Positions 31,401 to 39,583 of a stretch of 64,000 nt of DNA are shown in pieces. Position 1 is the first letter of the stretch. Each line of letters opens with the position of its first letter. The notes under the pieces were generated by a model. The model did no database searches. It was not told the origin of the DNA and saw only the letters and a list, made by a program, of their open reading frames with translations. The stretch spans positions 172,994,516-173,058,515 of the forward strand of contig OX465281.1 of assembly GCA_949987705.1 (NCBI GenBank), read 5' to 3'. Origin of the DNA: Thereva unica. Lineage: Eukaryota; Arthropoda; Insecta; Diptera; Therevidae. The position numbers and the translations under genes were made by a program.

Positions 31401-32711
31401 TGATTGTTTATTATTCCGAATGTTTACTTCGCACATCGCTGATGAGTGGCGCCCATCACATTTTACGCACTTCAAATCCTTCACTTTACAAAATTTTTAA
31501 CGATGACCCTTGCTTGTACAACGAAAACAGCGTCCCTGTTGTCTCAATAAATCTTTACGCTGCGTAATCGTATGCGAACTATTACAATTTTTCGACGTGT
31601 GTTCACTTGAATTGCAAAAACAACACTTATTGTCATTAGTAGTGAGCAAACCCGTAGCTGTTGCATGAGATTTATGTGTAGGTGCAGAACGGAAAGATTT
31701 GGCGTCCGATTTCTCAAGTGATTGTACCTCTCGTTTTAAAAACTGTAGTATTCGTCTCACTTGTTTGTCACCTTCAAATATAATAGAGCTAGAATCACTC
31801 TTCGCTGATACCGAGTCATGACAATCATCAATGTTTTTCTGCTCTGCCCTTTGGTCTTCATTACTCCGATGAAAATTTATTCGCAATTCACTTGGCATGC
31901 ATTTCAATAAAATTGTTTTTAGCATTACCCCATAATGCGTGGATGGGACTTCCAGCGCTGTCAGTGAACGGGTAATTGCAATCACTGCATTGTATAATTT
32001 TCGTAGTCCCACTAGGTCATGAGCAGAGGTTACTGGCGGCAAAGTCATCAACCGCTGCATATTCTTCTCAATTAGTTGATCACATTGCCCAAATTCTTCT
32101 TGAAGAAGTGCAATTGCACCGTCGTAGCATGATTCGGAAGGTGTAAAGCCTGCTATTGTATCAGCCGCTTTTCCAGTTAATAAGGATTGAAGGTAATTAA
32201 ATTTTTCTGAGCCGCTCAAATTCGTGTTTTCATGGATTGTGGATTTAAATTGTTGCTAGAAAGGCAGCCACTCGTTTAAATCTCCTGAAAACCGTTTTAG
32301 CTGGAGCTTGGGAAGTTTAGCGGTGCTGTGATGATTCATAGTTGGTGGAGAAGGTTCACTGGTAGTTAGATTGGTATTACCTTGGAGTGCTCGAATCCTT
32401 GCGAGACGATGCTGTAGGCGTGCAATGATAGAAACCGCTTTGTCTTCATACTCAGCACTTGTTTCGAATTCCTTATCTTCTGCCTTGAAAGCAGGCGCTG
32501 AGTACAAGTCTTTATTTGCTTTCTTCAGGTATTCATGCGCAGACATTATTCGCTGTAGGAAAACTGAAATTTCCTCTTCGATTTCTGCAAACTTGTTGGA
32601 GTTTTCGATCGTCGGTTGGGCATCACCGGAGGTTAAACATTCTGATGCATTCTTCGCTAATTTGGTTATTTGACCCCGATATACCGCTCGATTTTGACTA
32701 TTTGAATCCAT
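28415..32711 (-). pseudogene. Pao2 gag-pol polyprotein, N-terminal through integrase zinc region
   Basis: One continuous minus-strand frame runs from ATG 32711 into the Harbinger insert, interrupted only by in-frame stops at 32256 (TAG), 31497 (TAA), 29913 (TAG) and 28785 (TAA). Domains in order: gag (about 32711-31500) with cysteine knuckles CCFCNSSEHTSKNC and CFRCTSKGHR, then CVKCDGRHSSAMC; aspartic protease with LIIDGGSQRTYI near 31260; reverse transcriptase with DIEKAFLQIEL (about 30210) and the FYMDD box (about 29990); RNase H of Pao type (ADASTQAYGA about 29465); and the histidine/cysteine zinc region of integrase (about 28550-28430). The stops make this copy non-functional. The frame continues exactly across the Harbinger TTA duplication to 17788. 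Confidence 0.9.
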
Positions 32712-32770
32712 AATTCAATTAATTTTATACGTTCACTTCGCTAATTAACGTATTTATTTCTACCGCTGTT

Positions 32771-32788
32771 CCCGGGTTTCGGCACCAA
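32771..32788 (-). promoter_or_regulatory. Pao2 primer-binding site
   Basis: Directly inside the 5' LTR the minus strand reads TGGTGCCGAAACCCGGGA, the complement of a tRNA 3' end including CCA. The identical site is used by BEL1 at 19519-19536. The tRNA identity was not determined. Confidence 0.8.
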
Positions 32789-32976
32789 TGACGAAAATAA
32801 AACTCAGGTGGTTAGAAATAAGACTGACTTTATTGGACTTTTTGATTATGTATGTATGTAATAAGATCACGACGATGCGTTCAGATTGATGTCGACGGAA
32901 AAACTGACTGCAAAATCGATGCCGATGCGTGTGCATGCGTCGGTATGTGTAATAAAGCGGTAGTTAATTTTCAACA
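32789..32976 (-). repeat. Pao2 5' LTR (188 bp)
   Basis: On the minus strand it begins TGTTGAAAATTAACTACC and ends TTTTATTTTCGTCA, the TG...CA structure of an LTR. It differs from the other LTR mainly by an extra 4-bp GTAT unit and a few substitutions, meaning moderate age. Confidence 0.9.
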
Positions 32977-33104
32977 TACCCCCCCACTCATCCCTCCCTC
33001 GTACTAAGCTTACTGCTGGACATTGCACCATGAAGTGACAAATGACTTGACGGACTGGTAATACAAAGGGTGACTCCTGAGCTTAGCACTGCGACATAAA
33101 AAAA
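32977..33104 (+). mobile_element. LINE A 3' UTR and poly(A) tail
   Basis: Resumes LINE A after the Pao2 insertion: TACTAAGCTTACTGCTGGAC ... TACAAAGGGTGACTCCTGAG ... GACATAAAAAAA. It aligns with the LINE B tail (16165-16262) and with the SINE tail at 37730-37855. Confidence 0.8.
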
Positions 33105-34302
33105 TGGATTTCTCTGGATCAACCTTCGGAGCTTAAAATTTTCTTCAAAACTTGTACCATCATGTTCGGTCAAAAAACAAAAATAAGAGGCTACAATTCT
33201 GCTTAAAACGTAAACATCGGGTCAAAGTTACAAAAAAAAATCGAAAGCTGAATGTACTCTAAAAATGTAAATTTTTTCAATAAAAAGAGCTTTTATTTTT
33301 TCTAAATGATAGTATTTAGAGTTTGAAGACCTTTCCTATAGTGTTCTGAACCTTCTGAGGACATTCAACTGACACCAATCTGAATTAATGAGGATTTTCA
33401 CCAAGAATAAGCTAAACATTTTGCCATTTAGATTTTGCGATGAGTCATATTTTGCTTTAAGTTTCAAATGTTGTAAACATCCAGAAATTATAAATTAAAA
33501 ACCAAAAAGGGGTTTCAATAATTATTTATCTTTAAATCTCTTCAGGATAATCTAAAACGCAGTAGCAAAAAAACGTCCAAAGTTGAAATCGATAATATTA
33601 GAAGTTCGCCAAAACCTCTGATAGTATCTGCCCAAAACTTGAATAAATATACATACCTACATATAATGAACGTATGTAAAACTGAACCAGTTAATATCTA
33701 CTATACAGAGTGGAAGTGCGCTCGTAACTTAGACTGGAATTAATTAAACCGGTTCTTATTTGATATAAAATAAGGTTATTTGATATTTAATTCCTTCAGA
33801 TCACCAGAAACGCCATTAAATTGAAAAATAGCAATTAATAAATTTAGACCGTTTAGACTGATACCACAGTTGTTTTGTGTTAATCAAAAAATCCGTTATA
33901 CCTTGCTGATCTGGTTTAGTATATACTAATCTTCATAAATATTATCTAAACTTTGGAAGATTTTGAATGCTTACATAATAAACAGTGCGCAAAAACATTT
34001 TACTTTTCAAGCCTCCGAAAATGTTTTTTGTTTATCTTTTGAAAATCATTTTAGGTAAAACAACAAAGTCTGATTTGCACTGTGTGATTCAAGATTAAAA
34101 GGAAGAGTCGCACCACCAACAACAGCAAAAACATATGCAAACTTGTCTTTATACCAGATGATAAGTTTTTTTTTTCACTTTCATTTCTAGACGAAGACGC
34201 CTTTTGAATATCATAAATAAATTAATAGATAAACCTAAATTATGGCGAATATCTGCCGCATAAAGAACTTTGCGTGCAAAATTATTTACTAGTTTAATAA
34301 AA
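33105..34302. other. AT-rich DNA; foldback-related start
   Basis: The first ~60 bp (TCTGGATCAACCTTCGGAGC, CTTCAAAACTTGTACCATCA) resemble the arm of the foldback at 8573-8640. The remainder is AT-rich with no recognised gene. Confidence 0.5.
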
Positions 34303-34500
34303 ATGATTAATTTCAATCAATTTGGCACACGGGTAAACCAGTTTCCACATGTAAAGTTGAATGTCAAGAAATGGGAGAAATTATTTTATAACGATGCGAT
34401 TTGGGTACCTTGCAATTTGACAATTCTTCTCTTTGGTTGCGTACTTTTAGTATTTGCTGTTTTCGCACGTGACAACAGTGAATTCCTCTTCACTTACTAA
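34303..34500 (+). CDS. Unrecognised 65-residue membrane-anchored ORF
   Basis: ATG at 34303 (AAAAATGAT). The product has a polar N-terminus (MINFNQFGTRVNQFPHVKLN), one strongly hydrophobic segment (LTILLFGCVLLVFAVFA, about residues 40-56) and a short polar C-terminus, with one NLT sequon. A second, adjacent hydrophobic open stretch follows a TTTTTAG at 34533-34552 (to about 34715) and could be a further exon. No family was recognised; chance is possible in AT-rich DNA, although the start and amphipathic layout are better than in neighbouring frames. Confidence 0.25.
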   Translation: MINFNQFGTRVNQFPHVKLNVKKWEKLFYNDAIWVPCNLTILLFGCVLLVFAVFARDNSEFLFTY

Positions 34501-34715
34501 GTTTAAAAAGCACTCTGATAATGCGTGTTGTGAATATTAATGTTATATTTTTAGAAACCGCTGTTACCTTGTTTTTAAATTTTGATATATCGAAACGCCA
34601 CACTCCATTACTTTTTCACGTATGCGACATAATATTTTCAGTCTCACTCCTCACAATTATGCTTTATAGCCAAAGAAGTATACATTACGAGGCCTGCTGT
34701 TGTTCTCGCAATTAA

Positions 34716-35779
34716 ATGTTTACCAGACTAATTTGCACCATAGTAGAGCGTCATCTGCAATGATGACACAAAGCTTTGGTGAGACGAGCCTAGATGTAAG
34801 AATTATTTAAGATTCGTACCTCAAATCCACCCTATCCCAAAATGTAAGCACAAGAAGATCCCAGTCGCATCAAAGAGATCAAGACTTGGCTTTAGTAACG
34901 TAAACGTTAAGGCTATTACCATCCCAGAGGTTCGTAGCTTGAATCCCCTCCGCGGCGTGCTACTTCGTCATTCCATTTCTTTCACCTAGATATTAATTAT
35001 AACAATATTTATTTGATATAGTACAAATACAAAATCGGGGCAAAATCGTACCGTCACCTCCAACCGTCGACGGACGTATAGGCCCCTTAATACACATGCC
35101 AATATAGATAATGTCATAGAGCTCAAACCAATCTGTGAACGACTATTGTTCATGACTCCGACGAAATTCTAGGTTTCAACCCACCAACTTCCACAGTTAT
35201 TAGTCGTCTTTTTAACATTATAATTCCTTATAACCTCAAAAGTAAAGGCTGTAGCATAAAAGTTGTTGGACATTATTCATAGGATATTGTCCGCTTTCCA
35301 ATTTAAAAAAAAAATATTAAAAAACTACGCATTTTTGGAAAAAAAGGTGGTTTAAGTTGAAATTTTCGTCAAAAAAAAAAAACAACCAAATTTCGATTCA
35401 ACCAAATAACTCTGGAAGTTGCTGGGTTGAAAGCTTGACTTTTACAGTTTTAGAAAAGTGGGAGTATTCTGCGTAGATTGCTGCCTTATTCATTGTAATA
35501 TCTAATAGTGACACAAAAATACAAGGTAATATGTAAGCCTCTACGAACAAAATTTCGAAAAGCCCTAGCGAGTTAACCGATACGATTTTCCCTTTCCACC
35601 CATACGATTTGTTCGTCAATTCAAGACCTATCCACAGCCAGGCGTTTCCACATTTTCACTGATACACCTTGTATAGAAGAAGATTATTTTAAACAAAACT
35701 ACTGTATTTTACCGAGGAACATTAACATCGCCGCCTAAGCATAAATAAATACAAATAAAACTTTTACATTTTTTTATTT
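34716..35779. other. No gene seen
   Basis: Moderately AT-rich. A patch around 34850-34975 (CATCCCAGAGGTTCGTAGCT, TTGAATCCCCTCC) looks like worn SINE or tRNA-related DNA but cannot be assigned. Confidence 0.4.
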
Positions 35780-35990
35780 TTAATTTGTTGGACTTCAAAT
35801 ACGACCTTTCATCCCCTATATCAACCCATTTAAACCTTTTTTGAGACAAAAAGGAGCCTATGTCCTTCTCCAAGGTTTAATCTTTCTGTGCAACAAATTT
35901 CATCCAAGTCGGTTCAGTGGTTTAGGCGTGAAAGCATAATAGAGAGACAGACACACAGAGTTACTTTCGCATTTATAATATTAGTAAGGA
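35780..35990 (-). mobile_element. Helentron 5' end fragment
   Basis: On the minus strand it starts TCCTTACTAATATTATAAAT (5' end at 35990), followed by CGAAAGTAACTCTG, a short degenerate TCTG-like run, and CACGCCTAAACCACTGAACC...GATGAAATTTG. The same order occurs at both Helentron starts at 55014 and 61417. The 3' part is missing. Confidence 0.75.
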
Positions 35991-36401
35991 TAGATTTCTA
36001 GTTGACAAACTGAGAACCCCAATTTCATTACTAGTCCAGGCCGTTTTCTTTGCGGCCAAAGCTGGCAATTCTGCCAAACAGCACCAATTTGCACCAAAAT
36101 TTGGATTTGACTTCTGTTACTCTCTATTTCAAAGTTGTCAATGTGCCAAGGGTTCCTTTTTTAGCGGTGTAAACTACCCCTATTTTATAATTTGAGAATA
36201 ATTCGAGAATTGTAGATCCAAGCGTTTAATCAATAGAAATTATCATTGCATTTTGAATTTAGTTGCAAACCTTTTGAAAACAACCCCTATAAAATAACCC
36301 CTATAAAAACAACCCCTACTGATTAAAATTTGATTTAAAAAATAGGAAAAATGAAAATTTTATTTATTATGTATCTTAAGCTTTTAATTAAAAAATAAAT
36401 A

Positions 36402-36736
36402 AAGTAGAACTTTTCTAACTCGAACTTCTATAACTCGATTTATTCTCTAAGCCGAATCTTTATGACAAATATTTATGTTTCGTTCCATTTTTAAAGAATT
36501 TTGATCTCTACGAAAAGATACGAAAATTTGTGGAATCTAGAAGTGATGTTCCTAATTGTATCGAAGATTTTATAGAAAAGGAGAAGTGGTCTTGTAAAAC
36601 ACAAAAAAAATACTGAATACTTCGAAATAAAATATTTACTTTTTTGTGTATTTTGTGTGTATTTCTGTAAGTCGAAATCCCCCTAACTCGAGTTTTTTTG
36701 TAGTACCTTGAGAATCGAGTTAGAGAAGTTCCACTG
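36402..36736. mobile_element. pogo/Tigger-like MITE
   Basis: Left end AAGTAGAACTTTTCTAACTC and right end GAGTTAGAGAAGTTCCACTG (reverse complement CAGTGGAACTTCTCTAACTC) form imperfect TIRs of the CAGTxGAACCTCTCTAACTC type common to pogo/Tigger-like elements, with TA next to the right end. It is 335 bp and non-coding. The element name is a family-level inference. Confidence 0.6.
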
Positions 36737-36800
36737 TATATTTTTTGATTTAAAAAATACAAAAAAAATTGAAATCCCTCTCTTCTTTATTTTCACTCCT

Positions 36801-36918
36801 TTACAAGTCTTCCTCATTCTTTTCTTCCTCTTCGTTTTCCTCTTGATCTATAATTGGACCACTTTTCAGACAATTGTCTCCACTGCATGTCAAACAAGTT
36901 GAATTGCAGAAGAGTCCT
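36801..36918 (-). pseudogene. Cysteine-rich, acidic-tailed coding fragment
   Basis: On the minus strand a frame reads VGLFCNSTCLTCSGDNC then an acidic tail (EENEEEEKNEEDL) and a stop at 36801. The spacing C-x3-C-x2-C-x4-C and clean termination look like the end of a zinc-binding protein. It is cut at its N-terminal side by the start of R1. No family assigned. Confidence 0.3.
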
Positions 36919-36920
36919 AC

Positions 36921-37429
36921 TCTTTCTGTTGAATAACACTTCAGACTGGATGACAATATATTAAGTGGAGATTGTGAAGATTCACGAAAACAATCCAACA
37001 AATAACTTGAAAAACTAACGCATCTTTCAAGTAGATGCTGCTGAAAGAATTATATAACATATTTGACCAATGAACGAACCCAAGGTCGTTCTAATGAAGG
37101 GCCGTGGTCCTAAGAAAAATTTTAGTGTAGCTATACCTCTACTGTAAGTGTACGTCCGATGCCTTAGCATAAAGTTTTTCCGGTTGTTAGTTAGATGGCC
37201 AACCACTCAGATCAGTTTTTAAACATTGAGCACAAACGCTTGCAGTTTCGGCTCTTAGAATTATGATTAATAATAATAGAGTAAACCCTTCTAGAACAGA
37301 AGGCGCACTTCTCAGCTGGGCCAAGAAAAATTTACCTACTTAGCACAACCAAGCGCTGAGATGAGGCTCTGATGAGGACAACTAAGCATGCAATAATAAA
37401 GTTAAAAAAATCCAAATTACATGTAACTG
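36921..37429 (+). mobile_element. R1: truncated copy of element R
   Basis: Matches 39635-40145 of R2 almost base for base (TCTTTCTGTTGAATAACACT through CCAAATTACATGTAACT). It lacks the first ~50 bp of the element and everything after CATGTAACT, where a SINE is joined. Confidence 0.85.
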
Positions 37430-37855
37430 AGGTCCCGGGTTCGAATCCCGGCCAGCCCCACGGTCCTTCGCCTTTTCCACTTTCCCACCTACAAAACTTT
37501 CCTTCGTTCTTCTTCCCTCTTTACATTCCTGATTCCTTCTGTCATAGCCTTAGTTAGCCCTTCCCCGCTTCACCAAAGCGCATGTCATCGGTTGGTTGAT
37601 GAGATTCAACTCGTTTCAGGAGGCATAACACTCCAGCGAGTTGTTTCTCGATGCCCCGATGACAAAGTCGCCAGTAATGGTTGGGAGTAGGTGGACTGCA
37701 AAATATCGCTGGTAGGTTGTGACAGTTCCTTTCTTCCCCGACTAGAGCTGCTGTTCGACATTGCACTCTATATGAAGAAAATAGATTGTCGACACAGTAT
37801 AAAGGGCGTTTCCTGTGACTCTAGTCTTTCACATAAAAAAAAAAAAAAAAAAAAA
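37430..37855 (+). mobile_element. SINE (tRNA-like head, LINE-like tail), 5' truncated
   Basis: The start GAGGTCCCGGGTTCGAATCC contains a consensus pol III B box and a perfect T-arm (CCGGG TTCGAAT CCCGG). A unique body follows, then a 3' tail (CTGCTGTTCGACATTGCACT ... TAAAGGGCGTTTCCTGTGAC ... CACATAAAAA) that resembles the 3' ends of LINEs A and B. A SINE sharing the tail of the LINE that mobilises it is a known arrangement. The A box is absent, so this copy is truncated at its head. Confidence 0.7.
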
Positions 37856-37919
37856 CCGCAGCACAGTGGGGCAAAAGCCCGAAAAGCTAGCCAAAAGTCT
37901 TTTACATTAACCAATTAAA

Positions 37920-38110
37920 TTGAAATTTGGTATACGGGGGTTTTTGGGGTCGGTGATTACGAATTTAGTGTCCATTTTTCATAAACAATATGGCGGCTTC
38001 AAAATGGCGACTAAAAGTAGTAAAATATCCTTCAATTGTTGCAAACCTTGGTATACAGGGGTTTTCCTGGTCGTTGATTTCGAATTTGGCGGTCTTTTTT
38101 TAATAAAAAA
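37920..38110. repeat. Two diverged ~125-bp direct repeats
   Basis: GGTATACGGGGGTTTTTGGG (37930) and GGTATACAGGGGTTTTCCTG (38050), each followed by GTCGGTGATTACGAATTT or GTCGTTGATTTCGAATTT. The remainder of a minisatellite; no coding. Confidence 0.5.
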
Positions 38111-38339
38111 CGAGTGTGCGTAGGACCACACTTTAGAAGTGTTAACTTCTATGGCTAGTCTAAATGTCCAAATCAATCTTAATACAGGACGATAAGGATT
38201 AATATATTTTATTTATGAATATTCTGTTAAAGTTTATTTAATTGTTACTTTTATGCACTCACTCCAAAATATGTTGCAAAGGTTTGGAAATTAAACTATT
38301 TGTCTTTAACTTATCACACAAAGATCGGACGATGGATGA

Positions 38340-38900
38340 CTGGGATAATGTAGTTTTTAGTAAAAATAGTAGATAATATATAGTAATAAATATATAGTAC
38401 ATAGTTCATAGGAAATATGTGGTACATAGTACACAGTACTTATCGTCGGGTTGATGCAATAGTCACGAAACAGAAATTTTTGCTATTTGAAACATTGTGC
38501 AAATATGCAAAAAAGTCATATTATGTATATTCAGCTAAAGTCACGGATCTAAATTTTTATGGGAATCTACTGGATTCAATTTCAATTTTTTCAGAACATA
38601 GTACATAATATGCAGTACATTGTAAATAGTATATAATATATATTACATAGCAAATAATATAACTACCAGTAGGGAATGAAGGTATGTACTGGAAAAACTA
38701 CTTCTACAGAAGCAGTTCAGTACTTCCACCCAGTACAAAAAAGGCATCACATTAACACGGCGATGGCTTAGGCTGGGAAGTACTTCTTTTTTCCCTTCCA
38801 TAGAATGTGTTTTGGAAGTACTTATACTACATTTATTATTAAACTCATAATACAAAGTTATTATACTGTAAGTTTTTGTAATGAAATTTAGTTGGGGTAG
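38340..38900. repeat. Degenerate (TAGTACATA)n-rich DNA
   Basis: Repeated TAGTACATAG-type motifs at 38395-38445 and 38595-38660 around unremarkable AT-rich sequence. No gene seen. Confidence 0.5.
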
Positions 38901-39130
38901 GGGTGAAGGGGTGGGAGTAGGTATTGGGTCGGTTGTGGATGTGAACTAGGTCAAGGTCATGAATCAATCACCTGTCATCATCAATCAATCACGCTAGAAT
39001 GTAGGTCAAGGTGATTGGCCTTGGCCGTGGACGAGTATGGGAACTGGGTCAGGTCGGTCGGTGGCTTGGCTCCGCAGGAGGGGCGGGCTCGGCGGGGCTG
39101 CGGCGGGGGATTCTGCGGGTAATCGGCAGG
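38885..39130. other. GC-rich patch
   Basis: GGTAGGGGTGAAGGGGTGGG near 38895, two AGGTCAAGGT boxes (38948, 39004), and an abruptly GC-rich core (GGCGGGCTCGGCGGGGCTGC, about 39082-39101). It contrasts strongly with the AT-rich surroundings. No coding frame recognised. Confidence 0.5.
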
Positions 39131-39340
39131 TAATACATTAAATACTTGTTTACACTTTGGCGAAAGCTATTGCCCGAGCCGTGATGGAAGCTGCTATTTA
39201 TCGGGTTTGCCCTGGTCTCTGCAGAGCACGGATCTTACACTCTGTACAACAAGTCTATACCCGTCAATGCTTTTTTCTTACTCTAAAAGATGTGTACTAA
39301 TAAATAATAAATAAATAAAGTTATTCCACAGAAAAATCCC

Positions 39341-39422
39341 ACATTGCTTGGGAATCGAACCAGCGCCACGGAAATCGCGAACAGAAAAACCAACGCCTTA
39401 GACAACTCGACTAAGACGACAG
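39341..39422 (-). repeat. tRNA-like segment (Leu/Ser-type SINE head or pseudo-tRNA)
   Basis: On the minus strand: GTCGTCTTAGTCGAGTTGTC (A-box-like), TAAGGCGTTGG, a long variable arm and GGTTCGATTCCCA (B box). The layout with an extended variable region resembles tRNA-Leu or tRNA-Ser, but the acceptor stem does not pair, so it is not called as a tRNA gene. Confidence 0.5.
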
Positions 39423-39583
39423 TTGGACAGAATCGGATTACTTGTGTACATATGCAGTTGCAAAAATCTATTTTTAGATCTTGCGACCCAGTGCGCCGAT
39501 GAAAATAACGTGGACATGATCGTGATCACAACTGCAAGAGCCCGCGAATATGAAAAAGAAAGACCAAGCGAAACAAAAACAAA

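Larger units (their letters stand above)
12976..32976 (-). mobile_element. BEL/Pao retrotransposon 'Pao2' (minus strand), multiply interrupted
   Basis: Two LTRs (32789-32976 and 12976-13159) are flanked by the 5-bp duplication TACCC (12971-12975, 32977-32981) inside the 3' UTR of LINE A. Element order on the minus strand is LTR, primer-binding site, gag, protease, reverse transcriptase, RNase H, integrase, polypurine run, LTR. Foreign inserts are the Harbinger element (17792-28411) and LINE B with Q1 (13383-17030). When these are disregarded the polyprotein stays in one frame, broken only by four in-frame stops. Without inserts the element would be roughly 5.7 kb, normal for BEL/Pao. Confidence 0.93.

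Noticed and set aside
37430..37465. Functional tRNA gene at the T-arm GGGTTCGAATCCC
   Set aside because: There is no A box, anticodon arm or acceptor stem; only the T-arm is preserved and a LINE-like tail follows.
39341..39422. Functional tRNA-Leu or tRNA-Ser gene
   Set aside because: A and B boxes are present but the acceptor stem does not pair; a SINE head or pseudogene is more likely.
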